Below, piece by piece: positions 1 through 8,457 of a stretch of DNA of 39,048 bases (position 1 is its first letter; each line of letters opens with the position of its first letter). The stretch is from positions 1 to 39,048 of the forward strand of contig CALXME010000012.1 of NCBI GenBank assembly GCA_944389395.1, given 5' to 3'. The stretch comes from an uncultured Clostridia bacterium (GTDB lineage: Bacteria > Bacillota > Clostridia > TANB77 > CAG-508). The translations under genes and the position numbers were made by a program. The notes under the pieces were generated by a model. That model saw only the letters and a program-made list of their open reading frames with translations. It ran no database searches and had not been told where the DNA came from.

Positions 1-1110
1 TTTTGTTAAAAATTTGGCATCCATACCTGGAACCAATGCCAACCCCACCTGGAACCAATGCCAACCCAAACCTGGAACCAATACACCAATCACAAATTTT
101 TTCTTCTTAATTGTCCGGCAAGCCGCATCAATATCTGAACCCAACTCTCTTCTAATTGTTGCAACAATTCCATGTTCATTTAAATAATCTCTAAATTTCA
201 TAATATTTTCATTTGTTGCTTTGGTAAATTTTCCATTTTCTATTTTATTAATAGGAATTAGATTCACATGACATAACATACCTTTTAGCAAATGTACCAA
301 TCTTTTTGCATCTTCTAAATTATCATTATTATCTTTTGCTAAAGCATATTCAAAAGAAATCCTTCGATTAGTTTTGGCAATGTAGTCTTTACAAGCTTGC
401 AATAGTTCTTCTATTTTGTAGATATTATTTACTGGCATCATTTCGCTTCTTTTTTCATTTGTAGTTGCATGTAAGGAAATTGATAAAGTACATTGTACAT
501 TTTCTTCTGCTAAACGATATATTTTAGGAACTATTCCACTTGTTGATATACTAATATGTCTTGCTCCAATGTTTAACCCTTTAGGATGATTGATAATATG
601 GATACTATTGATAACATTATCATAATTGTCTAATGGCTCTCCTATTCCCATAAATACTACATTAGATATTTTAATACCTGTGTCTTGTTCTACTGCTAAA
701 ATTTGTTCCACGATTTCTCCACTTGTTAAATTCCTAATAAAATTAATACCAGTAGATGCACAAAATTTACACCCCATTTTACATCCTATTTGAGAAGATA
801 CACAAATACTATATCCATGATGATAACTCATTAACACTGTTTCTATTGCGTTTCCATCTAAAATATCAAATAGATATTTTATTGTTCCATCTTTTGATTC
901 TTGTTTTTTTAGAATTTCAAAGTTACAAATCGTGTAATTTTCTTTTAATTTTTCTCTTAGTTCTAAAGAAATATTTGTCATTTGATTAAAGCTTTTTACT
1001 TTTTCTTGATATAACCATTTAAAAATTTGCTCTGCTCTAAATGACTTTTCCCCTAATTCTATCATTTCTTTTTTTAGTTCTTCTAGGTTATAATCTTTTA
1101 TGTTTTTCAT
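1..1110 (-). CDS. rlmN: RlmN, 23S rRNA A2503 / tRNA A37 C2-methyltransferase (3' end off the window)
   Basis: Radical-SAM enzyme that methylates C2 of A2503 in 23S rRNA and A37 in some tRNAs. The frame opens with MKNIKDYNLEELKKEM at 1110, behind an AAAGGA-type site. The CX3CX2C cluster motif (QIGCKMGCKFCAS) gives Cys110, Cys114 and Cys117. The usual family C-terminus, GSDIDAACRT, puts the second catalytic Cys near residue 331. A normal RlmN stops about 10-20 residues after this point. Here the frame stays open for 370 codons to base 1, and its last ~30 codons read through copies of a dispersed repeat (25-80), giving a Gly/Val/Leu/Trp-rich tail. The catalytic part looks complete. The tail may be a repeat-derived extension or the result of a repeat insertion that removed the native stop. 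Confidence 0.93.
   Translation of the reverse strand, partial: MKNIKDYNLEELKKEMIELGEKSFRAEQIFKWLYQEKVKSFNQMTNISLELREKLKENYTICNFEILKKQESKDGTIKYLFDILDGNAIETVLMSYHHGYSICVSSQIGCKMGCKFCASTGINFIRNLTSGEIVEQILAVEQDTGIKISNVVFMGIGEPLDNYDNVINSIHIINHPKGLNIGARHISISTSGIVPKIYRLAEENVQCTLSISLHATTNEKRSEMMPVNNIYKIEELLQACKDYIAKTNRRISFEYALAKDNNDNLEDAKRLVHLLKGMLCHVNLIPINKIENGKFTKATNENIMKFRDYLNEHGIVATIRRELGSDIDAACRTIKKKKFVIGVLVPGLGWHWFQVGLALVPGMDAKFLTK
10..90. repeat. Tandem copies of a dispersed ACCTGGAACCAATGCCAA repeat
   Basis: Three copies of ACCTGGAACCAATGCCAA start at 25, 47 and 70, with periods of 22 and 23 bp; the third diverges after ACCTGGAACCAAT. Bases 10-42 also match the left arm of the inverted repeat at 9733-9766 with only a few differences, so both places carry the same repeat family. 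Here the copies lie inside the open reading frame of rlmN. Two loci in one window suggest a genome-wide repeat, but its copy number cannot be seen from here. Confidence 0.8.
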
Positions 1111-1256
1111 TTTTTCTATTAATCCTTTCTTTTTCTTATTGGCTAGTAAAATTCGTTTTTATCTTAGCCCATACTCTATTTAGATTTTCTCATATACAAA
1201 AACATCAATCTTTTTATATTTTATATTATAAACTAATTTTGTTTATATTGCAAAGA

Positions 1257-1286
1257 AAAACAGGAAATATCTCTATCTCCTGTTTT
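1257..1286 (-). terminator. Rho-independent terminator of the PIN-domain gene
   Basis: AAAACAGGA (1257-1265) pairs with TCCTGTTTT (1278-1286) around a 12-nt loop. On the minus strand the stem runs into a T-rich tract (TTTTTCTTT). It lies just after the stop codon of the 1299-2339 gene, so rlmN is probably transcribed separately. Confidence 0.7.
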
Positions 1287-1298
1287 CCTATTTCAAAC

Positions 1299-2339
1299 TT
1301 ATTCTTTGATTAGAGCTTTTCTTGCTTGCTCAATGAATTTTTTATACTTTGGATTATTAACATTAACAATTACATCAGTTATATATGAGCGACAGTTATA
1401 TTTCATATAAAAAATATTTTCAGAAGTTGTATATACTTCATAATCTGCAAAGGTTATATAATCTTCTTTTGCAGAACATATAAAAATATGATCTCCAACT
1501 TCAAGAACAATTTCAGTACCTTGTTTTTCTTCCCCAGTTCTAGAAAATACCTTGTTAAATTGACTTTTCCTATTATTCCTTAAAAATATCAATTTTCCAT
1601 TTGTTACTGTTGCATCACAAAGACTCTCTAAATTTTTCTTATTTGGTTTTTTTTCTGCATTAACATTTGTGCTGTTGAATTTCAATTCTTCTTGTAATTC
1701 TTCATCATCTTGGTATAATACACATTCTGACTTTATTCCTTTTAATGAAGCTTTTATATGCATCACTTTATCTAAAGTTAAAAGTATAGTGTTCTCTTTT
1801 TTACAAGCTTTAATCAACAGTTCATCATTACTGCTTTGTTCTTCCTCACTTTTAAGCTCAAATAGCTTAAATGAAGAAATATTGTCTTTTATTATGTGCA
1901 ACAGCTTGCAAGCAGCTTTTTTAGATTTACATTCACTCTTTTGCAAGTTATCTAATTCATCTAATACTATATCTGTTATGCCTAAAGTATATCCCTGTTG
2001 TACATATTTTTCTAAAAAATGTAACATATCTTTTACATTGCAAACTGATGTATCTAGCATTATTACTTTTTCTTCTTTTTTAGCATCTAATTCATCTATA
2101 TTTTCTGCTTTGCACTTATTGTTAATCTTCCGGCTTTTTTTCTTCTTTGTCTTATCATTGTTCTTTTCTAAATTATCCTGAATCTCCTTTGCTTCTTCCG
2201 GAAACTTTTTGAATAACTGCTTTATTATGTATCTACTATAATCAGTTATTTCAATAAGCTCCTCAATTGTCCTACAATCTTCACTTGCAAGCTTCACCTC
2301 CTCTAACCGCTTGTTCCATTTTTCTGGTGAAATTCTCAT
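1299..2339 (-). CDS. PIN-domain protein with N-terminal helical domain
   Basis: 346 aa. Residues 1-60 are helical and resemble a small DNA-binding or docking domain. Residues 61-90 are a Lys-rich linker. Residues 92-205 fit a PIN-type ribonuclease fold: VIMLDTSVC with Asp96, DIVLDELD with Asp127/Glu128, Asp172 in NDELL, and Asp190 in LLTLDKVMHIKA. These are the four acidic positions expected for metal-dependent RNA cleavage. The C-terminal ~130 residues are not recognised; they may be a TRAM/OB-like beta domain. The start is supported by AAAAAGGAGG just upstream. No antitoxin-like gene is adjacent and there is no PhoH ATPase domain, so this is unlikely to be a simple VapC or a PhoH2. The RNA target is unknown. 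Confidence 0.75.
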   Translation of the reverse strand: MRISPEKWNKRLEEVKLASEDCRTIEELIEITDYSRYIIKQLFKKFPEEAKEIQDNLEKNNDKTKKKKSRKINNKCKAENIDELDAKKEEKVIMLDTSVCNVKDMLHFLEKYVQQGYTLGITDIVLDELDNLQKSECKSKKAACKLLHIIKDNISSFKLFELKSEEEQSSNDELLIKACKKENTILLTLDKVMHIKASLKGIKSECVLYQDDEELQEELKFNSTNVNAEKKPNKKNLESLCDATVTNGKLIFLRNNRKSQFNKVFSRTGEEKQGTEIVLEVGDHIFICSAKEDYITFADYEVYTTSENIFYMKYNCRSYITDVIVNVNNPKYKKFIEQARKALIKE

Positions 2340-2427
2340 TTTGTTTCCTCCTTTTTGTAATAGTTTGAAATACTTTTGTACTTAAAAAAACAAGTACAAT
2401 AAAAATAGAATTTTCATTCTATACTTT

Positions 2428-2456
2428 ATTATACTATATTTACATAATTTTTTCAA
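2428..2456 (-). promoter_or_regulatory. SigA promoter of the PIN-domain gene
   Basis: On the minus strand, TTGAAA (2456-2451) is separated by 17 bp from TATAAT (2433-2428). The roughly 80-nt leader that follows contains two short inverted repeats: ATAGAAT/ATTCTAT at 2405-2422, and TTGTACTT/AAGTACAA at 2376-2399. Confidence 0.75.
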
Positions 2457-2464
2457 ATTTATTA

Positions 2465-2668
2465 TTAATTTACTCTTCTATCAAATTTTTTTATTTCTTT
2501 TGGTATTATAATTTTACTTGGTTCTACCCTTTTTACTTCTAATAGTTTATCTAATTTTTGTATCATTTCATATTTTTCATGAAAAAACAAGCTAAATAAA
2601 GCATCACGTATTTTGTCAAATTTTGTTTCCTTTTTTATTACTAAACTTGTTTCCACTATTTTTTTCAT
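2465..2668 (-). CDS. Small basic protein of unknown function
   Basis: About 67 aa, rich in Lys, Arg and Glu. It reads MKKIVETSLVIKKETKFDKI followed by a predicted amphipathic helix (LFSLFFHEKYEMIQKLDKLLE) and a Pro/Ile/Lys-rich end. The frame could begin six codons earlier at 2686, but AGGTG lies nine bases before the ATG at 2668, which favours the shorter form. No domain is recognised. It follows the membrane gene at 2721 on the same strand and may be the last gene of that operon. Confidence 0.5.
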   Translation of the reverse strand: MKKIVETSLVIKKETKFDKIRDALFSLFFHEKYEMIQKLDKLLEVKRVEPSKIIIPKEIKKFDRRVN

Positions 2669-2720
2669 ACCAACACCTATTTTCAATTGAAGATTTCAAA
2701 ATTATACTTTTTAATAAATT

Positions 2721-3284
2721 TTACAAATGAAATTTCCTAACTATAGCCTCTTTCACATCTCTCGCACAAAGGATTAAGCATAAAACAAAATTTAAGATAG
2801 AAATACTACTTGCAATAATACTTAAAACAGGGTTATTTATCATTTTTTCTTCAATCAAAACTACTGGCAACATACTAAATAAAACAATAACTAATTGATA
2901 AATAGCATATTTAATATATTTTTTATAACTTACTATTGTCAATATAAGCATTGTTATATTTGAGATTATAATAACAATTGGTATTGATATTTCAATTGAC
3001 CAACTTTCAAATCCAAGTTTATAATCTATAAAAACCATAAGTAGTGAAATTGCAAGTGTTTGTATCAACACATGTCCTGCAATATTTGTATTTTTTCTAA
3101 TTGAATAGATTACCGTAATCCATATATATACAATTCCACCATTTGCTAAGGCTGCCCAAGGAATATTCGGAGTCGTTATTTTATTAATTATAATTAATAT
3201 TATTGCTAAAATTACAGATGATAACAATAATATTTTTATTAATTTTCCACTCTTATTAGCACTAATTTTCTTTGGATATATCAT
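2721..3284 (-). CDS. DUF6320-like integral membrane protein
   Basis: 187 aa, with about five or six hydrophobic segments (near residues 15-33, 43-60, 72-87, 100-118, 127-145 and 155-172). It resembles DUF6320 proteins of Firmicutes, which commonly sit beside a condensation/acyltransferase-like gene, as here. The start overlaps the end of the upstream acyltransferase by 23 bp, so the two are translationally coupled. The membrane partner suggests that the acyltransferase acts on a lipid or envelope substrate. The substrate is unknown. Confidence 0.7.
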   Translation of the reverse strand: MIYPKKISANKSGKLIKILLLSSVILAIILIIINKITTPNIPWAALANGGIVYIWITVIYSIRKNTNIAGHVLIQTLAISLLMVFIDYKLGFESWSIEISIPIVIIISNITMLILTIVSYKKYIKYAIYQLVIVLFSMLPVVLIEEKMINNPVLSIIASSISILNFVLCLILCARDVKEAIVRKFHL

Positions 3285-4560
3285 CTAAAACACCATTACT
3301 TTCTATTTGAATTGAAATTCCCTTTTCTTTTAAAAATTGATAAAATCTTTTTTCAATGCTATTGTCGTCTAGTATAGAAGTAAATGTCATTGTCATTGTA
3401 TTTTCAAATGTACAACTAGAACATTTTATTTTTTCAACTGGTTCAGGAGCAATTAACATGACAAAGTATTCGATATAATCTTTATATTTTCCTATAATAC
3501 CTATTCTTCCTATATTAGAATATGTAATTGTTGTATATTTTCTAATTTCAATATAGCTAAGTCTTACTAATATTTTCTTTATTACTAATGGAATAATTCT
3601 AATAAAAGGATTGTTTCCTAGTTTTACATTTGTAGACATAGTTTTTATAATTTCTTCTTCTTCTAATTTTTTTGAAAAATCTTTTTTGACAAATTCTAAA
3701 ATTTTGTCAAAGGTATTTAAATTATCTTTTTTCATTTCTGCTTCTACTGTAATATAGGAAAAGAAATTAGACATTGTTTTAGAAGCAAAGTACTTTTTTA
3801 AGTTTACTGGTATACATACTTTAATTGGCTTTTTCCCTTTTGTTTTTAGATAATTTTCCTGGTAAATAGACCAAATTAGAACAGCTGTCATGTACTGAGT
3901 TATAGTACTATTGTTCTTCTTGGCTTCTTTTTTTAAAGCTTCCAAATCTATTAATTGATGGATAGTACTAATAGCTCCTAATCTTATTTTTTTTCCTTTC
4001 AAAATATATGCCTTTTTAGAAGAAGCATTAGATTTTGCTTTTTTATCATAATTTTTCATATAACTGTCTTCAGTATCATATTCTTCTATTTTTCTAATAT
4101 GTCTTTCTTCTGTTTTAAGTATATCTGGATGACATAATTCTAAATAGGTATATATAATCTCTCTAAAAAAAGTATTCCCACTATTTCCATCTGTTAAAGA
4201 GTGAAAGATATCTATATTTATTTTCTTTTCAAAATAGGTTACTTTAAATAGATAATTATTATTTGTTTTTGGGTTGATATATTTGCATGGATAATCTTTT
4301 TCTTCTTCTATAATAGGTTCTTTTGGATTATGTTCAAAGTAATTCCAAAAAAATCCTGATTTCATTCTTACTTGAAAGGATTTATATTTTTTCAAAGTCA
4401 TTTCTACAGCTTGCTTCAATATTTCAGGTTGTATGTTTTCTTTTAAAATAACAGATAAGCGAAATACTGTACTATATTTTTTTCCTCCTGATATGGGAAA
4501 AATTTTAGCAGAATTATCTAATCTTCTCCAATATAATTTATGATTCTTTGTTTCTTTCAT
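3262..4560 (-). CDS. Condensation/alcohol-acetyltransferase-like protein
   Basis: 432 aa. The fold is that of the chloramphenicol-acetyltransferase/condensation superfamily. The active-site motif HxxxDG appears as HSLTDG near residue 120, preceded by KINIDIF. The N-terminus (YWRRLDNSAKIFP) is the typical opening of this Firmicute family, annotated as alcohol acetyltransferase-like. It likely transfers an acyl group from a thioester to a hydroxyl or amine. It lies between an alpha/beta hydrolase (52-bp gap) and the DUF6320 membrane gene (overlap), so the three form an operon. The acyl donor and acceptor cannot be told from the sequence. Confidence 0.75.
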   Translation of the reverse strand: MKETKNHKLYWRRLDNSAKIFPISGGKKYSTVFRLSVILKENIQPEILKQAVEMTLKKYKSFQVRMKSGFFWNYFEHNPKEPIIEEEKDYPCKYINPKTNNNYLFKVTYFEKKINIDIFHSLTDGNSGNTFFREIIYTYLELCHPDILKTEERHIRKIEEYDTEDSYMKNYDKKAKSNASSKKAYILKGKKIRLGAISTIHQLIDLEALKKEAKKNNSTITQYMTAVLIWSIYQENYLKTKGKKPIKVCIPVNLKKYFASKTMSNFFSYITVEAEMKKDNLNTFDKILEFVKKDFSKKLEEEEIIKTMSTNVKLGNNPFIRIIPLVIKKILVRLSYIEIRKYTTITYSNIGRIGIIGKYKDYIEYFVMLIAPEPVEKIKCSSCTFENTMTMTFTSILDDNSIEKRFYQFLKEKGISIQIESNGVLDDISKEN

Positions 4561-4611
4561 AAAAACCTCTTTTCTGCTTTATATTTTTTGTCCTATTCTA
4601 TTTTGCGTTAT

Positions 4612-5502
4612 TTATGGTACTTGAAGTTGTTCGATTAAGTCTTTCCAACCTTGTTCTACAACTTCTTTTTCTCCTTTTTGATTGATGAACCAAATATGTG
4701 GTGCATCTTTGTATTCTTTTACTTGTATATTAACACCTACTTGTTTTGCTTTTTCTGCTAAAACAGATACATCTGGATTTAATATGTCATTTGTTCCTGT
4801 AAAAATTACAATATTTTGTAATTTGGATAAATCTCCATCAATTGGATTTACTAAGTAACTATTGAACCCATCTTCTCCTGCATATGCTATTCCTGCTAGT
4901 AATAATGTTTCTTTATTTAATTCTTTATCTGTTTTTTGCACTTCATCTATTTTAGGATTATTTAATCTTACATCTAACCATGGAGATATAAGAATTGTTT
5001 TTTGTGGTTGAGGAATGTTTTTCTCTCCTATTTTTTCTTCTAATGCTAGTGTCAATCCTCCTCCTGCTGAATCTCCCATTAGTATTAAGTTTTTAGTATC
5101 TATTTTTTGAATGATTTCTTGATATAATGACTCTACCATTTCAAATACATCTTTATAATTGTGTTTTGGTGTTAAAGGATAATCTGGCATGATGAGTGTT
5201 GCTTTTGTTGTTTCTACTATTTTTTTGATAAAATTCCAATGGTCTTTGGATGCTTCTGCTACATAAGAGCCACCATGGAAGTATAAGATTTTTAATGGAT
5301 TAGTTGTTTCTTCTTTTGGTGTTATGATAAATATTTTCCTGTTTTTATATTCTTTTACTTCTAAATGACAGGATTCTTGTACTTCTTCTGGTACTTTAGA
5401 TTCAATATCTACGAAAATAAAGTATCCTGCTATGACAAGCATTATCATTACCATTATTAATATTAATATGCCTATTATTTTGATTGTTTTTTTAGTTTTC
5501 AT
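4612..5502 (-). CDS. Membrane-anchored alpha/beta-hydrolase (HSL-type esterase)
   Basis: About 296 aa from the ATG at 5502, which has AAGGAAGG upstream. A longer in-frame start at 5565 lacks a good site. A Lys-rich N-terminus and one hydrophobic segment (about residues 8-32) form a signal anchor, so the enzyme should face outward. Visible motifs are the oxyanion-hole HGGSYV, the nucleophile elbow GDSAGG, an acidic residue near FTGTNDIL, and the catalytic His in DAPHIW. These match the hormone-sensitive-lipase branch of esterases. It is the first gene of the operon with the acyltransferase and DUF6320 gene, suggesting an acylation/deacylation pair on an envelope molecule. Confidence 0.85.
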   Translation of the reverse strand: MKTKKTIKIIGILILIMVMIMLVIAGYFIFVDIESKVPEEVQESCHLEVKEYKNRKIFIITPKEETTNPLKILYFHGGSYVAEASKDHWNFIKKIVETTKATLIMPDYPLTPKHNYKDVFEMVESLYQEIIQKIDTKNLILMGDSAGGGLTLALEEKIGEKNIPQPQKTILISPWLDVRLNNPKIDEVQKTDKELNKETLLLAGIAYAGEDGFNSYLVNPIDGDLSKLQNIVIFTGTNDILNPDVSVLAEKAKQVGVNIQVKEYKDAPHIWFINQKGEKEVVEQGWKDLIEQLQVP

Positions 5503-5671
5503 TTTTTCCTTCCTTTTTGTTCTTTTGATTGTAGTTATTTTATCATAATTATATTCTTTGTTCAATATTTGTATTCAATTGTTGTTTAAAACTGTTACCA
5601 GATAATGTTCTTTCACTTCTTATTGCTCAAAAGTATTAATTTTTTTAATGATTGAGCAATACTTCCATGAA

Positions 5672-5703
5672 AAAAGCAATATGATTTCTTTCATATTGCT
5701 TTT
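5672..5703 (-). terminator. Rho-independent terminator after the LRR gene
   Basis: A perfect 13-bp stem, AAAAGCAATATGA (5672-5684) with its complement (5691-5703), has a 6-nt loop. On the minus strand it is preceded by A-rich and followed by T-rich sequence. It lies 13 bp past the stop of the 5716-6717 gene. Confidence 0.75.
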
Positions 5704-5715
5704 AAATATGTTTAT

Positions 5716-6717
5716 TTATCTGGTTACTCCCCACTGAATATTTGAAAATTTACCGTTATACCAATTTGAAGCCCAACCTTCTGGTTCCTCACTAGCTCCA
5801 CAGTATATTCTACGAAATGATGATGAAAATGCTTCTTCTCCTATAATTTGTACACTAATTGGAATATAAATTTCTCTCATATTATATACATCTCCAAAAC
5901 ATCCATCTCCTATTTCTAATAAACCATCTGGTAATTCAATACTTTCTAAACAGCGACAATAATTAAATACATTTTTTCCTAATTTAGTTAAACTTTTAGG
6001 TAATTGGACTTTTCTTAAAGCATCACAATCTGTAAACACACCATCACCGATAGTTTCAATGCCATCTAATATAATAACATCTGTTAAATTAATTATTACC
6101 GAAAATGCATCATTAGCAATCCCTTTTATTTTAATACCTTCAATTTCTGATGGTATTACTAATGCTGTCCCTATTTCTTCTTTTAAATATTTAACTATAC
6201 TTGGTGGTTGCCTTGCTGCTATTTTTAACTTGCTATTTAAAGATGCATATTTTATATTATTTTCTTTTTCAGCATATCTATTTTTGACTTCTATGTATTC
6301 ATCTTTAATGCCTGTAATGTAACCCTCATTATTATATTTATAAATATTTGAACTTACTATTTGAATAACATTATCGTCTTCTGTTACATAATAACTATTT
6401 TGAGTTTCTTTAAAAAGAACTATATATGTTCCTTCTCCTGTTACTTCAGTTTTTTGTTCTCCTGCTGAATCATCTAATTCTTTCTGTAAGTCTACATTTG
6501 TATAATTTCCATTTTTATATTTGCCTCTTGCTCCAATCACCGCAATTTGTACTTGTTCCATTTCTCTTGATTTTATTGTATCTCCTTTTGCCTCTCTTGA
6601 CTGTTTTAATAAGCCATTATTCTCAGTTAATGATGCTATTGTTACTCCTGCAAGTATAAGTAATACTATTATAGTAATAACTAATGCAATTAATGTTATC
6701 CCATTTTCTTTTTTCAT
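5716..6717 (-). CDS. Pilin-like N-terminus fused to BspA-type leucine-rich repeats
   Basis: 333 aa. Residues 1-30 are a type IV prepilin-like leader: a short basic stretch, Gly6, then ITLIALVITIIVLLILAGV. The Glu normally found at +5 of mature pilins is absent (Ala). Residues 35-150 look like a pilin-type alpha/beta region. Residues about 165-310 are LRR_5/BspA-like repeats with recurring IxDGVFxxCxxLxxVxLPxSL units. The C-terminus (WASNWYNGKFSNIQWGV) is typical of these LRR proteins. It is probably processed by a prepilin peptidase and displayed on the cell surface, where the LRR would bind host or bacterial ligands. No pilus assembly genes are adjacent. AAAGGAGG precedes the ATG. Confidence 0.8.
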   Translation of the reverse strand: MKKENGITLIALVITIIVLLILAGVTIASLTENNGLLKQSREAKGDTIKSREMEQVQIAVIGARGKYKNGNYTNVDLQKELDDSAGEQKTEVTGEGTYIVLFKETQNSYYVTEDDNVIQIVSSNIYKYNNEGYITGIKDEYIEVKNRYAEKENNIKYASLNSKLKIAARQPPSIVKYLKEEIGTALVIPSEIEGIKIKGIANDAFSVIINLTDVIILDGIETIGDGVFTDCDALRKVQLPKSLTKLGKNVFNYCRCLESIELPDGLLEIGDGCFGDVYNMREIYIPISVQIIGEEAFSSSFRRIYCGASEEPEGWASNWYNGKFSNIQWGVTR

Positions 6718-6781
6718 ATTTTTCCTCCTTTGTTTTTATTCATATTTAATCTTTTGAGTAATATTTTTTTGTGATTTTTAA

Positions 6782-6819
6782 AAAAAGTTTAGATAATATT
6801 TCTAGAATCTAAACTTTTT
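6782..6819 (-). terminator. Terminator after xerD
   Basis: A 13-bp perfect stem, AAAAAGTTTAGAT (6782-6794) with its complement (6807-6819), has a 12-nt loop. It lies 14 bp past the xerD stop and is followed on the minus strand by TTTTAAA. Confidence 0.65.
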
Positions 6820-6833
6820 GCTGAATATCATAT

Positions 6834-7715
6834 TTAAGCTCTTGGATGTGCTTTTCTGTATACGTTTTTTAATCCTTCATCTTGAAATTGCATATATACT
6901 TGAGTAGAAGAAATATCTGAATGTCCTAACATTGTTTGAATTGCTTTTAAATCTGCTCCATTTTGCAAAAGATGTGTTGCAAAAGAATGTCTTAATACAT
7001 GTGGTGTAATGTCTTTTGTAATATGTGCTTGTTCTTTATAAAATTTAATAATTTTCCAAAATCCTTGTCTTGTAAGTCTTGTTCCATTAATATTAACAAA
7101 TAAAGCAGGTTCGCTTGCTGTTTTTATTAAAATATCTCTTGCTTCTTCTATATATTCTTTTAATGCTTTTAAAGACATAGTTCCTAATGGGATATTACGC
7201 TGTTTATTTCCATTTTTACAAACAACATATCCTTCTTCTAAATTGACATCTTCTACATTTAAAGAAATAATTTCTGTTACTCTCATTCCTGTAGCATAAG
7301 CAAATTCTAGCATTGCTTTATCACGTATTCCTTTTAAGTCAATATCTTTTGGTTGTTCTAATAATAATTCTACTTCTTTTGCTGTTAATACACTTGGTAC
7401 TCTTTTTTCTATTTTTGGTGATTGTATATTTGCGGTTGGGTCTACTTTTATTTTTTTGTTTTTTAATACAAATTGATAGAATGACCTAATAGATGCAATA
7501 CATCTAGAAATACTAGATGCTTTTTTCCCATTTTCATGAAGTTCTGAAATATAGTTTTTTATATCTTCTTCTTTTACTCTATTATAATGAATTTCGTTTT
7601 CTTCCAAATATTTTCTGAATTGTTTTAAATCTCTTTTATAAGATTGTAATGTGTTTTCTGATAATTTTTTGTCATTTTCTAAAAAATTAAAAAAGAATTT
7701 TAATTGTCTTTCCAT
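6834..7715 (-). CDS. xerD: XerD-type tyrosine recombinase
   Basis: 293 aa, the normal XerC/D length. Residues 1-90 are the SAM-like core-binding domain. The catalytic domain has Arg145 (ATGMRVTEI), Lys171, His239 and Arg242 (HVLRHSFATHLL), His265 (LGHSDISSTQVY) and the nucleophile Tyr274. The HPRA ending is typical of chromosomal Xer proteins. It resolves chromosome dimers at dif with a partner Xer. It follows spoIIM on the same strand, an arrangement common in Clostridia, and has no phage or island genes around it. This argues for the housekeeping recombinase over a mobile integrase. AGGGGAAATAA precedes the ATG. Confidence 0.9.
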   Translation of the reverse strand: MERQLKFFFNFLENDKKLSENTLQSYKRDLKQFRKYLEENEIHYNRVKEEDIKNYISELHENGKKASSISRCIASIRSFYQFVLKNKKIKVDPTANIQSPKIEKRVPSVLTAKEVELLLEQPKDIDLKGIRDKAMLEFAYATGMRVTEIISLNVEDVNLEEGYVVCKNGNKQRNIPLGTMSLKALKEYIEEARDILIKTASEPALFVNINGTRLTRQGFWKIIKFYKEQAHITKDITPHVLRHSFATHLLQNGADLKAIQTMLGHSDISSTQVYMQFQDEGLKNVYRKAHPRA

Positions 7716-7813
7716 TTATTTCCCCTACCTCTATTAAAAATAATTTATTTACATAAACTATATATGTTATATCAAACAAATTCAAAAAAGTAAATAGATT
7801 TTTTAATATTTTT

Positions 7814-8452
7814 TTAAAAATATGCAATAATTTGTTTTAATATGTTAGTAGATATGAAAATTTCTACTAAAGATGATAAAACTATTATTCCTATCATAAT
7901 AAAACAAAATATAGTATGTCTTATTATTTCTAATTTTACATTTTCTTTTCTTTTCTCTTTTACAATTGATTGCTCTAATTTAAATCCACTAACTGCTAAT
8001 GCAAATAATGCTGGAATAAATAAAATATTTGGTAATATTAATGTAACACTCGTAAATAGTATTCCTTTTGAAATTCCTAATATAGAAGTCACAACTGCAA
8101 TGGTATATCCCAAACAAAATCCTCTATATAATATAATTCCAAATACAATTGGTAATCCAATTACAGTAGTTCCAAAAAACCATAAAATAATTGCAAGCAT
8201 AATATTTTGTTGTAAAGATGTTTGTAATAATAGTGTTTGGTCTAATTTTTCTGTATTTTTAAAATTTTCTATAAAGTTATTCAAGTAATTACTAATTTCT
8301 GTTTTTTGTGTTTCTTGCATATGATTAATAAATAGCACACCTAGGAAAATACCTATCACAAATAATAAAGCTGTTATTATATATGGTTTTTTATTATTTG
8401 CTAGGTGTTCTTTAATTGTGTTTTTTATTTTTAGTCCTTTGTCTTTTCTCAT
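7814..8452 (-). CDS. spoIIM: SpoIIM, stage II sporulation protein M
   Basis: 212 aa, with about five membrane segments (near residues 22-42, 84-105, 107-130, 138-160 and 178-200). The GxPIVFGIILYRGFCLGYT region is typical of the SpoIIM family. In sporulating Firmicutes, SpoIIM forms the DMP complex with SpoIID and SpoIIP, which remodels septal peptidoglycan during engulfment. Its Shine-Dalgarno AAGGAG lies inside an 11-bp stem (8458-8500), so translation may be controlled by RNA structure. xerD follows downstream. Its presence suggests a spore-forming lineage. Confidence 0.88.
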   Translation of the reverse strand: MRKDKGLKIKNTIKEHLANNKKPYIITALLFVIGIFLGVLFINHMQETQKTEISNYLNNFIENFKNTEKLDQTLLLQTSLQQNIMLAIILWFFGTTVIGLPIVFGIILYRGFCLGYTIAVVTSILGISKGILFTSVTLILPNILFIPALFALAVSGFKLEQSIVKEKRKENVKLEIIRHTIFCFIMIGIIVLSSLVEIFISTNILKQIIAYF

Positions 8453-8457
8453 ATTTT

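Noticed and set aside
10..90. Possible CRISPR array from the tandem ACCTGGAACCAATGCCAA copies
   Set aside because: The spacing is only 22-23 bp, leaving no room for spacers. The copies lie inside the rlmN frame, and the same sequence occurs as an inverted repeat at 9733-9804. No cas genes are present.
1669..2181. 170-aa plus-strand frame antisense to the PIN gene
   Set aside because: It is Ser/Leu-rich with no RBS, and is a codon shadow of the PIN-domain gene.
5622..5660. ATTGCTCAA/TTGAGCAAT inverted repeat as a terminator
   Set aside because: The loop is 21 nt and there is no T-run on the minus strand after it. A better terminator lies next to it at 5672-5703.
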